Source: Catenulispora pinistramenti (GTDB taxonomy: Bacteria > Actinomycetota > Actinomycetes > Streptomycetales > Catenulisporaceae). Taken from it: DNA of 64,000 nucleotides. Within the stretch, counting starts at the first letter, position 1, and every line of letters begins with the position of its first letter. The notes below the pieces were generated by a model. That model was given only the letters and a program-made list of their open reading frames with translations. It searched no databases and was not told the origin of the DNA. Below are positions 52,474 through 61,641 of the stretch, one piece after another. The DNA lies in assembly GCF_018274385.1 (NCBI RefSeq), contig NZ_JAAFYZ010000030.1, forward strand, positions 1-64,000, in the 5' to 3' direction. Position numbers and translations under genes: made by a program.

Positions 52474-53883
52474 TCAGGCGTTGATCGGCTCCCCGGGCCG
52501 CCGCAAGGCGATCAAGCTGCGGAACTCCCGGGTCGCGGCGACGGTCGCGTACGGGTTCAGCCGCCGGTCGAAGTCGTGCAGTGCCTCCACCGCGCGCGCC
52601 GACCGGGCCCGGCCGGACAGCTTGACCGCCTCGGTCGCCGCCGCGCAGCCGGCCTCCACCTCGCCGCCCTGCACCCGGGCCGCGGCCAGGGTGAACAGGT
52701 TCAGCACCCGGCGCCGGGTCTTGTCCACGCCGAAGCCGGCCAACGCCGCGGCGGCCTGTTCGGCGGCCTGCCGCGGCTGGTCCAGGTCGCGGTGGCAGGC
52801 CGCCGCCGCGTCGGCCACGTAGTGCTGGTCGAAGTAGGAGGACCAGACCGGGGCGTCGCCACCGCCGCGTTCCAGTTCGTCACTGGCCCGCCCCAGCGCC
52901 TGCTCGGCCGCGCGCCGGTCGTGCATCGCGGCGTAGCCGCGGGCCTCGGCGCAGAAGAACTCGGCCCGCACATGCGGCGAGGCCATACCCCGCGCGCCCT
53001 CGTCGGCCGACCGCGCCAGCTGCACGGTCTCCCGCGGTGCGCCCAGGGAGTTGGCCAGGTGGCTCATCGCCGACAGGATGTGCCCGCCGTGGGCCCGGTC
53101 GCCGGCGGCCTGGGACAGTCTCAGGGCCTGGATGTAGTAGCGCTGGGCCAGACCGAGGCGGCCGGTGTCGCAGGCGAGGTAGCCGGCCAGTTCGGTGAGC
53201 GCCGCGGCGGCCCCGAACAGTTGGCGGCCGACCCGCTCCGGATAGGTGCCGCGCAACAGTTCGGCGACCACGCCGTCCAGGTAGCGCACGGCCAGCACCC
53301 GGACGTGGCCGCCGCCGAAGCGGTGGTCCAGCGTGCGGAAGGCGTCGGTGGTCGCGCGGACCGCGGCGACGTCGGACAGGCCGACGCGCAACGGGGCGTG
53401 CCCGTTCTTGGCCGCGGCCATCCCCCGGGCCACCACCGGGTCCTCGGCCATGATCAGCCAGTCCCGGCTCGGCCCGACCATCGCGGCCACCGCGAACGAC
53501 GCCGCGCGCAGCTGTTCGCGCCCGGCGGCGTCGGCCCGCCAGAGCCCGGCCGCGACCGCGATCGCCTCCTGGGTGTCGGCGGCCAGCCCGAGCGCGAGGG
53601 AGGAACTCCCGTCCCGCTCGTCGACCATGCCGATCTCCTCGACGGTGACCGGCCGGCCCAACTTGCGGCCCAGTGCCTCGGCGATCAACGCCGGCGTGGT
53701 GGCCCGCGGCTGCTGTCCGCGCAGCCAGCGCGCCACCGAAGTCTTGTCATAGCGCAGGTCCAGGCCGAGCTCCGCGCCCGCGAGGTTGACCCGCCGGGCC
53801 AGTCCCGCGTTCGAGCAGCCGGCCTCGACGATCAGCTCGGCGAGTCTGCGATTCGGCTCGCGCGGCCCCCGGTGCCCCTCCAT
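52474..53883 (-). CDS. nsdA: NsdA-like helix-turn-helix/TPR regulator
   Basis: A 469-residue regulator strongly resembling Streptomyces NsdA, a negative regulator of sporulation and antibiotic production. The N-terminus PREPNRRLAELIVEAGCSNAGLARRVN and the DKTSVARWLRGQQPRATTPALIAEAL helix-turn-helix are near-signature. A TPR-like helical region fills residues 130-440. I start at ATG 53883 (GAGGG upstream). The gene is divergent from a Prim-Pol protein, as I recall for the Streptomyces locus. Target genes cannot be identified here. Confidence 0.75.
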   Translation of the reverse strand: MEGHRGPREPNRRLAELIVEAGCSNAGLARRVNLAGAELGLDLRYDKTSVARWLRGQQPRATTPALIAEALGRKLGRPVTVEEIGMVDERDGSSSLALGLAADTQEAIAVAAGLWRADAAGREQLRAASFAVAAMVGPSRDWLIMAEDPVVARGMAAAKNGHAPLRVGLSDVAAVRATTDAFRTLDHRFGGGHVRVLAVRYLDGVVAELLRGTYPERVGRQLFGAAAALTELAGYLACDTGRLGLAQRYYIQALRLSQAAGDRAHGGHILSAMSHLANSLGAPRETVQLARSADEGARGMASPHVRAEFFCAEARGYAAMHDRRAAEQALGRASDELERGGGDAPVWSSYFDQHYVADAAAACHRDLDQPRQAAEQAAAALAGFGVDKTRRRVLNLFTLAAARVQGGEVEAGCAAATEAVKLSGRARSARAVEALHDFDRRLNPYATVAATREFRSLIALRRPGEPINA

Positions 53884-54035
53884 ACCCTCAGGTGTACCCG
53901 CCGGACAATCGGACGAACACGGGTCGAGGAATCTTATACAGATCAACTCGATGAAATATCAGACCTCTTGCACATTCGGGCAATCAGGTGACAAGCGACC
54001 CGTAACCAGACTCCAGTCACTCGCGTTATGGGCAC

Positions 54036-54707
54036 ATGACTGTGCTGTCACTCCCCGAGGGCGACCTGGCCGACCCCGGACCCGCCCCGTCGGACGCGGA
54101 CCCGCTGGGCCTCAAGGCCGCCGCGTTGAGCTACATCGAGGAACGACACTGGGACATCCTCCCGGGCGCGTCAGTAATCCGGGCGGACGGCGCCTGGCGC
54201 TGCTCCTGCGGCAACAACGCCTGCCCCGCCCTGGGCTCCCACCCCGCACACCGGGACTGGAACAAGCAGATCACCGCGCAGCCCTCGCGCGTGCACGGCT
54301 GGTGGGACGAGAACCCGGACGCCGCGATCCTGCTGCCCACCGGCCGCACCTTCGACGTCATCGACGTCCCCGAGCAGGCCGGCTGCCTGGCACTGGCGCG
54401 ACTGGAGCGCAGCGGGGCGGCGTTGGGCCCGGTCTCCGCGACCCCGACCCGGCGGCTGCACTTCTTCGTCCTGCCGGGCACGAAGAAGAAGATCCCTGAG
54501 ATGCTGATGCGCGCCGGCTGGGGCCGGGCCCAGCTGGATCTGGTCTGCCACGGCGAGAAGGACTTCGTGGTGGCGCCGCCCTCGCGCATGGGGACCGGCG
54601 GGCAGGTGCAGTGGGCACGGCCGCCGGGGGAGTCGAACCGGTGGCTGCCGGAGGCGGCGGAGCTGATCCCGACGCTGGCGTACGCGTGCGGGCGTGAGCG
54701 GTACTGA
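54036..54707 (+). CDS. Prim-Pol (DUF/AEP-type) domain protein, possibly catalytically altered
   Basis: A 223-residue bifunctional primase/polymerase-like protein. It has the N-terminal CSCGNNACPALGSHPAHRDW segment typical of AEP proteins. At the acidic active-site strand it reads FDVIDVPEQAG: the DxD motif is reduced to a single Asp (DVP). It may therefore be an inactive or repurposed domain. Near residue 190 it has FVVAPPSRMG. It is divergent from nsdA, a conserved pairing in streptomycetes. The product's role is unknown. Confidence 0.72.
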   Translation: MTVLSLPEGDLADPGPAPSDADPLGLKAAALSYIEERHWDILPGASVIRADGAWRCSCGNNACPALGSHPAHRDWNKQITAQPSRVHGWWDENPDAAILLPTGRTFDVIDVPEQAGCLALARLERSGAALGPVSATPTRRLHFFVLPGTKKKIPEMLMRAGWGRAQLDLVCHGEKDFVVAPPSRMGTGGQVQWARPPGESNRWLPEAAELIPTLAYACGRERY

Positions 54708-54771
54708 CTTCGCCAGAGCCTCTAAGGCCTCTGTGGAACAAGACCCCTGATGGAACAAGGCTTCTGACGGA

Positions 54772-54812
54772 ACCAAAGCGGCGATCACCGAGTCGGTGAC
54801 CGCCGCTTTGGT
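54772..54812. terminator. hairpin between convergent Prim-Pol and surface-protein genes
   Basis: A stem of about 18-20 bp with one mismatch (54772-54791 with 54793-54812) and a small loop, 65 bp after the Prim-Pol stop. It lies 20 bp from the surface-protein stop (54832) and is likely bidirectional. Confidence 0.7.
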
Positions 54813-54831
54813 GAGTCCTGTCAGCGAGTGC

Positions 54832-56028
54832 CTACTCCTTGGGCCGCAGCCCTGCCGCCTTCTTCCGCAAGAACACCACCAGGGCGGCCCCGCCGACCAC
54901 GAGAACGATCGCGATCACCGCCATCGGCAGCAGCGAGCCGCTGGCACCGGTGTGGGCCAGCGTGCCGCCGGTCTTCTCGGACAGCGCGAGGGGAGCGGCC
55001 ACGGCACTGCTCGTGGCCGTGACCGCCGCGGCCTTGGCGGTACTGGTCGCCGCGGCGCCCGAGGAGGTGGCGGCCGGGCCGGAGGACGACGCGCCCGTGG
55101 TCGGCGAGCCGACGCCGACACCCGCGGCCGGTACGCCGGGAGTGGTGCAGGAGGCGGAAGCCAAGGTGAGGCCACCGCTGACGTTCACCAGACCGACGCC
55201 GTCAACGGTGACCCGCGCTTCGACCGAGGCCGAGGCGCCGTCCTGGTCGGTGGTGGTGACCGGGGACAGGTGCACGTCGGCGTTCACGACACCGAGGTCC
55301 AGCGAGACGTCACCGCTCAGCGGCACCGGAATGTCCTGGCCCAGCAAGGTGATCGTCGCGGGCATCTTCGCCGACGCCACCGGTTTCTGTCCCGGCACGC
55401 AGGTCGCCTGCGCGGAGATCGCGTCCAGCTTCAGGATCCCGTTGTCGGCGCTGGCCCCGGGCAACGTCACCAGCGGCAGGAAGACCCGCAGGTTCGCGAC
55501 GGTCGCATAGGCCTGGGTATAGCCGCCCGTGCCCCGGATCACCCGCGCCGTCCCCGATGCCAGGTCCGCCTTGATCAGGTCGGCTTCCGGGCCGGGCAGG
55601 TGCAGGGTGTCGATCAGGTTGTCGTGCAGCCGGACCACCGAGTTGGTGAAGTTCGCGGAGTCGCCGTTGGCGTCCGGCGCGTCGGCCTCTCCCAGCGCGA
55701 GGTTCACCAGCGGCAGGTCCAGCCCGTTCGGGCCGGTCAGGTGCAGCCCGCCGAGGACCGCCGGGAGCAGTTGGACGTCCAGATCGACCTTCCCGGCCAC
55801 CGCCTTCGCGGTCCCGGGCGAGGAAGCGGACGAAGACGGCGATCCGCTCGCCGAGCCGGAAGGCGTGGCGGGGGACCCGGCGGCGGAAGCAGCCGCGGGC
55901 AGCGCCCCGAAGGCGGTCACGGTAAGTGCGGCGACGGACGCGAAGAGGAGGGAAACGCGGCGTCGACGCCCCAACGGGGAAGGCATCGAGCCGCGTAAGT
56001 CGGCATCCTGAGTGGATATCGAAGACAT
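54832..56028 (-). CDS. secreted, LAxTG-anchored surface protein
   Basis: A 398-residue exported protein with a basic n-region (LGRRRR), a hydrophobic core and an AAASA cleavage region. The mature part is two beta-rich domains (KVDLDVQLLPAVLGGLHL, PVPLSGDVSLDLGVVNADV) in Ser/Thr/Ala-rich linkers. The C-terminus is a sorting signal: LAHTG, a hydrophobic helix and a Lys/Arg tail (FLRKKAAGLRPKE). LAxTG is the target of class E sortases in actinobacteria. No sortase is encoded nearby, so it must be supplied from elsewhere. Start ATG 56028 is the most likely of several. Confidence 0.7.
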   Translation of the reverse strand: MSSISTQDADLRGSMPSPLGRRRRVSLLFASVAALTVTAFGALPAAASAAGSPATPSGSASGSPSSSASSPGTAKAVAGKVDLDVQLLPAVLGGLHLTGPNGLDLPLVNLALGEADAPDANGDSANFTNSVVRLHDNLIDTLHLPGPEADLIKADLASGTARVIRGTGGYTQAYATVANLRVFLPLVTLPGASADNGILKLDAISAQATCVPGQKPVASAKMPATITLLGQDIPVPLSGDVSLDLGVVNADVHLSPVTTTDQDGASASVEARVTVDGVGLVNVSGGLTLASASCTTPGVPAAGVGVGSPTTGASSSGPAATSSGAAATSTAKAAAVTATSSAVAAPLALSEKTGGTLAHTGASGSLLPMAVIAIVLVVGGAALVVFLRKKAAGLRPKE

Positions 56029-56225
56029 CGTGGCGAACCCCCAAGACTTTTGGACAGCCTCGCCATTCTTGCTCACCCTGGGCGGTCTGACTATCACAAA
56101 GCGTGGATTCACTCACACAGGCTATCCGACTCCGAATTTCCCGGGTAGACCTTTCGTGCGAACGGATCGACCGCCTGATTCGGGCCCGGCGCACCGGCTG
56201 ACGGCGCCCCGAAAACCCCGGCCCG

Positions 56226-56942
56226 TCAGGCCGCCCGCACCGTCACGAACACGTGCCCGGCCAGCTCCAGGTCCAGCTCGGCGGTCTCCCCCACCGACCC
56301 GAGCAGCACCCCGCCCGGCGACACCGAGGCCCGCACCGTCTGTCCGGGCTGCACCCCGGCCCGCCGCAGCCGCAGCATCAGTTCCGGGTCGTTCTGCAAC
56401 GGCTCGCCGAGCCGCCGGACCACCAGGTTCTGCACGCCGCCGTTGCGGGCGCCGCGCTCGACGACGTCCCGCAGGTTCGCCACGTCGCCGTCCAGGAACG
56501 CCTCCTGCTCGCCGACGGAGGCGTCCAGTTCGGACAGGCCCGGGATCGGGTTGCCGTAGGGGGACTGGGTCGGGTGGTCCAGCAGTTCCAGCAGCCGGCG
56601 CTCGACCGCCTCGCTGATGACGTGCTCCCAGCGGCAGGCCTCGACGTGGACGTCTTCCCACTCCAGCCCGATGACGTCGGTGAGCAGCCGCTCGGCCAGC
56701 CGGTGCTTGCGCATCACGCGGGTGGCCTGCTCCCGGCCGGCGTCGGTGAGCTCCAGGTGCCGGTCGCCTTCGACGGTCAGCAGGCCGTCGCGCTCCATGC
56801 GGGCCACGGTCTGGCTGACGGTCGGGCCGCTCTGGCCCAGCCGCTCGGCGATCCGGGCGCGCAGCGGGGTGATGCCCTCCTCCACGAGCTCGTAGATGGT
56901 CCGCAGGTACATCTCGGTGGTGTCGATGAGGTCGCTGCTCAC
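56226..56942 (-). CDS. DtxR/IdeR-family metal-dependent repressor
   Basis: A 238-residue iron- or manganese-dependent repressor. GTG 56942 is preferred because the family's LIDTTEMYLRTI begins there and GGAG precedes it. The winged helix (IAERLGQSGPTVSQTVARMERDGLL) is followed by the dimer domain. The metal ligands of DtxR are conserved as His80, Glu84, His99, Cys103, Glu106 and His107 (for example ACRWEHVISEAVE), and an SH3-like C-terminal domain is present. It controls iron uptake/storage genes in homologues; no target is visible here. Confidence 0.9.
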   Translation of the reverse strand: MSSDLIDTTEMYLRTIYELVEEGITPLRARIAERLGQSGPTVSQTVARMERDGLLTVEGDRHLELTDAGREQATRVMRKHRLAERLLTDVIGLEWEDVHVEACRWEHVISEAVERRLLELLDHPTQSPYGNPIPGLSELDASVGEQEAFLDGDVANLRDVVERGARNGGVQNLVVRRLGEPLQNDPELMLRLRRAGVQPGQTVRASVSPGGVLLGSVGETAELDLELAGHVFVTVRAA

Positions 56943-57208
56943 GTTCTCCAGTCCCTTCCCGCGGGCCACGCGGCCGCCGTCACATGGTGCCTAGCCGCCG
57001 GTCTCATGGCCGGTACGCGCAGCGGTCCTCCATTGTTGCGCATTCCACCGACAGCCACCGGCACCTCGGGCCGTTTTCTGGCCGGTCAGTGCCGATTCGC
57101 CCGATGAATGCCCTTCGGCGGCGACCGCCTGGTGAGACCTTCGAGCGCCGGTGAGACCGCCGGGAGGGACATCGCCGGCCCGGCACCGCCAGTCCCAACC
57201 TAAGCGCT

Positions 57209-58198
57209 TCAGCCCAACAAGGCTTCCGCGCGCTCGGTCCGAAGGTGCAGCACCGCCCGGCCGTCGCGCCGAGTGGCCACCAGCCCGGCCCCGCGCAGCA
57301 CCCCGAGATGCTGCGAGACCGCCCCGGAGGTCACCCCGAGCCGTCCGGCCAACTCCCCGGTGGTGCCCGGTTCGGCGAGCTGCACCAGCAGTTCGGCCCG
57401 GGTGCGGCCGAGCAGCGCCGACAGCGCGTCGGGCGCCGGCTGGCGCGTCTCCCAGACCGTCGCCACGGCCCGCGCCGGATAGTGCAGCAGGCCGGAGGTG
57501 ACCGGCTTGGTCGCCACACAGACATCCGGCCAGCCGAGCACCGTCGGCGACAGCACCAGCGACCGGCCGTCGAGGACCACTTCTTTAGCGGCGAACGGCC
57601 AAACGGCCTCGCTGATTCCCGGGCCGTGCAACCGCAGTTCGCCTTCCGACCAGCGGACATCGTGGTGCAGGTCGTGGAAGACCGCCTCCACGCCGTGGTC
57701 GGCCAGCACCCCGGCCCGGTAGGCGATATCGGCTTCCAGCACGCCGAGCATCCGCGGCCAGTACGGGGCGACGAGCACGTCGAACACCCGCCGCAGGACG
57801 TCGGCCAGGCGGGCCAGGCCGGCCGGCGGATCGTCGTAGAACTCCCGTTGGAAGCGGTCGCTCGGCGGCTCGTTGTTGTCGAAGAAGCGCCGGACCCGCG
57901 CCGGATCGGCGGTGCGGATGGTCTGGAGTTCCTCCTCGATCGTCGGCATGTGGACGTCGGGCGGCGGCACCAGCACACCGGGCCGCACTCCCCGGTCGGT
58001 GAACCCCGACAACAGCTCGATCCCGGGGACCTGGGGCAGCAGCGGCCGGGCCCAGCGCACCCACGGCAGGTGCACGGCGTGCTTGCCTGGCGCCTGGAGC
58101 ACGTCCACGGCCTGGAGCGCTTCGTACACCGGGGAGATGGCGAAGCGGACGCGGGCCATCTCGGTCCCGGCGATCGGTATTCGGATCGGCCTGGCCAT
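57209..58198 (-). CDS. ArsR-type winged-helix regulator with N-terminal ligand domain
   Basis: A 329-residue regulator. The C-terminal 75 residues are an ArsR-type winged helix (ALLGRTRAELLVQLAEPGTTGELAGRLGVTSGAVSQHLGVLRGAGLVATRRDGRAVLHLRT). The N-terminal 240 residues (DUF5937-like) have no cysteine metal site, so the signal is probably a small organic ligand. A palindromic operator lies between it and the divergent MFS transporter. It most likely represses that transporter. Confidence 0.82.
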   Translation of the reverse strand: MARPIRIPIAGTEMARVRFAISPVYEALQAVDVLQAPGKHAVHLPWVRWARPLLPQVPGIELLSGFTDRGVRPGVLVPPPDVHMPTIEEELQTIRTADPARVRRFFDNNEPPSDRFQREFYDDPPAGLARLADVLRRVFDVLVAPYWPRMLGVLEADIAYRAGVLADHGVEAVFHDLHHDVRWSEGELRLHGPGISEAVWPFAAKEVVLDGRSLVLSPTVLGWPDVCVATKPVTSGLLHYPARAVATVWETRQPAPDALSALLGRTRAELLVQLAEPGTTGELAGRLGVTSGAVSQHLGVLRGAGLVATRRDGRAVLHLRTERAEALLG

Positions 58199-58212
58199 CA
58201 GCGCACCCCCGG

Positions 58213-58234
58213 GGATTTAGCGTGCTCTAAATCC
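58213..58234. promoter_or_regulatory. GGATTTAG-N6-CTAAATCC operator
   Basis: A perfect 8-bp inverted repeat with spacer CGTGCT, AT-rich amid GC-rich DNA, midway in the 72-bp gap between the ArsR-type gene and the MFS transporter. It probably overlaps both promoters and is the regulator's binding site. Confidence 0.75.
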
Positions 58235-58270
58235 TAGCTCCGACCGGGCCGATCTTCGAATCTTTCAGAC

Positions 58271-59536
58271 ATGACCGCTGTCTCTGTCCGCTCAGACGTC
58301 TCTGCCCGCTCGGACTCCCCCATCCCGGCTCTCCCCCCGGAGCCGCGCCCCGCCAAGCTCGGCCGCGACTGGCACGTGCTGTTCACCGCGAGCGCGGTCT
58401 CCGTCCTCGGCGACGGCGCGTTCGTCGCCGCCCTGCCGCTGCTCGCCGCCGGATACACCCGGGATCCCCGGCTGATATCCGGGCTCACGGTCGCCGGGAC
58501 GTTGCCCTGGCTGGTGTTCTCGTTACAGGCCGGCGCCATCGCCGACCGCACGGAGAGCCGACGGCTGTCCATCCGGGCCCAGGGCTGGCAGCTGATCTGC
58601 GTGCTGGCCGTCGGACTGCTGGCGATGGACCGCGGCGCCGGCTGGGGCCTGGCCGCGCTCTACGTCCTGGCCTTCGCCCTGGGCATGGCGGCGGCACTGG
58701 CGAAGAGCGCCTCCCAGCCCTTGATGACGTCCGTGGTCCCGCGCGACCGCCTCATATCGGCGAACGGACAGTTGTACACCGCGCAGTCGGTGGCCAAGGA
58801 CTTCATCGGGCCGGCGCTCGGCGCGGCGTTGTTCGCCCTGACCCCGACCCTACCGTTCTGGGCCGACGCCGTGACGTTCGCGGCGTCGATGCTGCTGATC
58901 GCGCGCCTGCCACGGAACCGAACGCCGGCCGTCACGCCGGCGGCGGAACGCCAGTCACTCCGCGCCGACGTCAAGGAGGGCCTGACCTGGCTGGCGCACC
59001 ACCGCCTGCTGCGCACCACGACGATGCTCTCGGCGGCGGCGAACTTCGGCTCGACGATGGGCGCCGCGACTCTGGTGCTCTACGTCGGGACGCACCACTA
59101 CGGCGTGCTGCTGAGCATCGCGGCGATCGGCGGCGTCATCGGCGGGCTGATGAGCCGGGCCGCGGTGGCCCGGCTCGGCGGCCGGACGGTGGCGCGGGTG
59201 TGCTCCTCGGTGACGCCGGTGGCGGGCATCGGGATCGGGGTGTTCGGGCCGAACCTGTTCGTGGTGGCCGGATTGCTGGCGGTGGTGAGCATGAGCGCCT
59301 CACTGTGGAACGTGGCGGTGGTCTCGCAACGCCAGCGGCTGGTGCCGCCGCACCTGCTGGGCCGGGTATCGAGCGCCGGGATCATGGTGATGTGGGGGAT
59401 GCAGCCGCTCGGCGCGCTGGCCGGCGGACTGATCGCTTCGGGGTTCGGGCTGGCGGCGCCGTGGGTGGTCGGGGGCTCGCTGCGGATCGTCGCCTCGGTA
59501 CTGGCTATCCGGCCGCTGCGGGAGTGGCAGGACTGA
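58271..59536 (+). CDS. MFS transporter (exporter-like)
   Basis: A 421-residue major-facilitator protein with 12 predicted helices (for example LISGLTVAGTLPWLVFSLQAGAIADRTESRR with the D-R-x-x-R loop). The signature resembles actinobacterial efflux MFS of the MFS_3/EntS type. It is divergent from the ArsR-type regulator and their promoters share the operator at 58213. Export of the compound sensed by that regulator is inferred. A terminator hairpin follows. Confidence 0.82.
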   Translation: MTAVSVRSDVSARSDSPIPALPPEPRPAKLGRDWHVLFTASAVSVLGDGAFVAALPLLAAGYTRDPRLISGLTVAGTLPWLVFSLQAGAIADRTESRRLSIRAQGWQLICVLAVGLLAMDRGAGWGLAALYVLAFALGMAAALAKSASQPLMTSVVPRDRLISANGQLYTAQSVAKDFIGPALGAALFALTPTLPFWADAVTFAASMLLIARLPRNRTPAVTPAAERQSLRADVKEGLTWLAHHRLLRTTTMLSAAANFGSTMGAATLVLYVGTHHYGVLLSIAAIGGVIGGLMSRAAVARLGGRTVARVCSSVTPVAGIGIGVFGPNLFVVAGLLAVVSMSASLWNVAVVSQRQRLVPPHLLGRVSSAGIMVMWGMQPLGALAGGLIASGFGLAAPWVVGGSLRIVASVLAIRPLREWQD

Positions 59537-59564
59537 GGGGTTGTTGAAGGGCCCTGACAAACCG

Positions 59565-59597
59565 GCTGAAGGGGATCGGAGGGGGATCCCCTTCAGC
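59565..59597. terminator. hairpin between convergent MFS and M48 genes
   Basis: A perfect 13-bp stem (GCTGAAGGGGATC at 59565-59577 with 59585-59597) and a 7-nt loop, 28 bp after the MFS stop. The M48 stop at 59599 is immediately beyond. Confidence 0.75.
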
Positions 59598-59598
59598 T

Positions 59599-60897
59599 TC
59601 ATCGGCGCAGGAGAATGGCGCGGCCGGCTTCGGCGACGTAGGAAGCGAGTTCGAGGTCGACGCTCAGCCACTCGTCCTCGGTGACGGTCACCGTCCCGCC
59701 ACGGGGCGGTCTCCCCTTGAGTAGCCGAGCCCGGAGGTAGTCCGCGGGGTGTGAGGAGTCGATCTGCGTACCCCGGTATTCCGAGATACGAGCCGCTCGG
59801 ATGTACTCGTGTTCTGGGATGGTCTGGATGTAGTCCTCCAGGCCGATCCACATCTCCATGGCGTCCTCAAGGCTGGGCGCCTTGCGGAAGGTCGGGTGGG
59901 CCGTCCTTGCCCGGGCCATGTACACCTCGACCGAGGATCGGGTGTCGAGCTTGCGCACCAGAGCCAGCGCCGCGTTGGTGGACGCGGTCTGGGCGGCGAT
60001 GTCGTCGGCGAGGAATTCGGCGCGCAGCGAGACGTGGACTTGAAGCCAGCCGTAGAACCGCTGGAGACCGGTCATCAACAGATAGAAGGGGAACAGGACG
60101 ACGGGAAGGAGTAGCTGCCCGAAGCCCGCCGTGCCCCGGGACACCCGTCGGCCGTGGGTGCTCGGGTAGAACAGGACGCGCCATTCCCCCAGGCTGCGGT
60201 GCGCGCTGGCGACCAGCACGCTCTGTGTGGTGTCCCCGTTGACTTGGTGGCCGAGTTCGTGACCGAGCAACGCCAGCCGCTCATCGCCCGCCAGGACCTG
60301 CCACAGCGGGGCCCCGAGGGTCAGCACCGGCTCGTTGCGGACGCCCCGCCGCGCGGTCCCGGCGTTGAAACGGCCGTCGAAGGAGACGTACTTCGGGGTC
60401 GGGGCGCCGGTCGCCTCGCCGATCCGGTCCAGGATCGCGAACAGCTTCGGTGCCTTCCCGCGCTTGATCCAGCCCGAGCCGGGGCGCTTGCCGAACCGCG
60501 GCCGCACCACCCACGCGATGCCGAATCCGAGCAGCGCCACGATGTACAGCGGCCAGAGCCCGCTGAGCAGTGCCGCCACCGCGCCGATGAAAATGAGGAG
60601 GGTCAGGGTGTGGATCGCCAGTCCGAAGGACACCGCGGCCAACCGCGCGGCGCCACCGGGCCGGAGGTCGTCGGCCTGGAGTAGACGTTCCTGGAGCGCT
60701 TCACCTCTGCGCCGGGCAGTGTCCTGCCGGCGCCGTTCACGCTTCTTCAGAGTCGCTGACTTCTGTTGTTCATCCTTCGTGATCAGGTAGTGGTCCTGGG
60801 CCATGCACCATGGCGCGAACCTGGCGTCGAACTCCCCTGTCCATCCGCACTGCTGACAGGTGTATTCGACGGTTCGCGGCGTTTCTGTCAGTGCCAC
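59599..60897 (-). CDS. M48-family zinc metalloprotease, membrane
   Basis: A 432-residue membrane protease of the HtpX/Ste24 type. An N-terminal CQQCGW-type zinc-ribbon-like motif precedes a basic coiled region and two helices (IHTLTLLIFIGAVAALL, LYIVALLGFGIAWVV). The catalytic HELGH lies near residue 215 and the third zinc ligand in RAEFLADDIAAQTAS. GTG start, RBS unclear. Proteolytic quality control of membrane proteins is the known family role. It is divergent from udgX with 62 bp between. Confidence 0.85.
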   Translation of the reverse strand: MALTETPRTVEYTCQQCGWTGEFDARFAPWCMAQDHYLITKDEQQKSATLKKRERRRQDTARRRGEALQERLLQADDLRPGGAARLAAVSFGLAIHTLTLLIFIGAVAALLSGLWPLYIVALLGFGIAWVVRPRFGKRPGSGWIKRGKAPKLFAILDRIGEATGAPTPKYVSFDGRFNAGTARRGVRNEPVLTLGAPLWQVLAGDERLALLGHELGHQVNGDTTQSVLVASAHRSLGEWRVLFYPSTHGRRVSRGTAGFGQLLLPVVLFPFYLLMTGLQRFYGWLQVHVSLRAEFLADDIAAQTASTNAALALVRKLDTRSSVEVYMARARTAHPTFRKAPSLEDAMEMWIGLEDYIQTIPEHEYIRAARISEYRGTQIDSSHPADYLRARLLKGRPPRGGTVTVTEDEWLSVDLELASYVAEAGRAILLRR

Positions 60898-60959
60898 GGC
60901 GCAATAATGGTCGCCTGTTCAGCTGGGCAACACCCATCGGAAATCAAGGAACGATAACG

Positions 60960-61628
60960 ATGTCGCTGCCGATTCCACGCGGGGTCTCGATCGACGCGCT
61001 GCGCACCGCCGCCCTGGCCTGCCAGGGGTGCGAGCTCCACCAAGCCCAGCCCGGTTCGCTGAGCGGGCCGACGCAAACGGTGTTCTCCAAGGGGAACCCC
61101 ACCGCACGCGTCGTGTTCGTGGGCGAACAGCCGGGTGACATCGAGGATCGCGAGGGCCTGCCCTTCGTCGGGCCGGCCGGGCAACTGTTCGACCGGGCCA
61201 TGGCCGAGGCGGGCATCGACCCGCGGCAGGCCTACGTGACCAACAGCGTGAAGCACTTCCGGTTCATGCAGGAGCGCCCGGGAGGCCGCCGCATCCACAA
61301 GACCCCGGACACCGTCCACGTCGAGGCCTGCAAGCCCTGGCTGCGCGCGGAACTGTCGATCCTGGACCCCGAGGTGGTCGTGGCGCTGGGCGCCACCGCC
61401 GGCCGGGCCTTGATCGGCCCGCGGTTCCGGGTGACCCGGGAGCGCGGCAGGGTGTTCATGTGGCCGCCGTCCGGTGACGCCGGGTTCGGCTCGGAGCCCT
61501 CACGGCGGCGCGCGGTGTCGTTCGTCGCGACGTCGCATCCGTCGGCGGTGCTGCGTGCGGACAATCAGGAGACCGCTTATAAGGAGATGGTGTCGGACCT
61601 GCAATTGGTGGCCCGGTTGCTGGCTTGA
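60960..61628 (+). CDS. udgX: UdgX-type uracil-DNA glycosylase
   Basis: A 222-residue uracil-DNA glycosylase of the UdgX group, which excises uracil and forms a covalent His adduct at the abasic site. Motif A is GEQPGD (55-60), followed by LPFVGPAG. The diagnostic R-loop RRIHKTP is at 110-116, and His113 corresponds to the adduct-forming His of M. smegmatis UdgX. A distal HPS motif (SHPSAV) is present. Cys21, Cys24 and Cys124 are probable Fe-S ligands. ATG 60960 has AAGGA upstream. Confidence 0.92.
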   Translation: MSLPIPRGVSIDALRTAALACQGCELHQAQPGSLSGPTQTVFSKGNPTARVVFVGEQPGDIEDREGLPFVGPAGQLFDRAMAEAGIDPRQAYVTNSVKHFRFMQERPGGRRIHKTPDTVHVEACKPWLRAELSILDPEVVVALGATAGRALIGPRFRVTRERGRVFMWPPSGDAGFGSEPSRRRAVSFVATSHPSAVLRADNQETAYKEMVSDLQLVARLLA

Positions 61629-61641
61629 GAGTGTGGATCCC

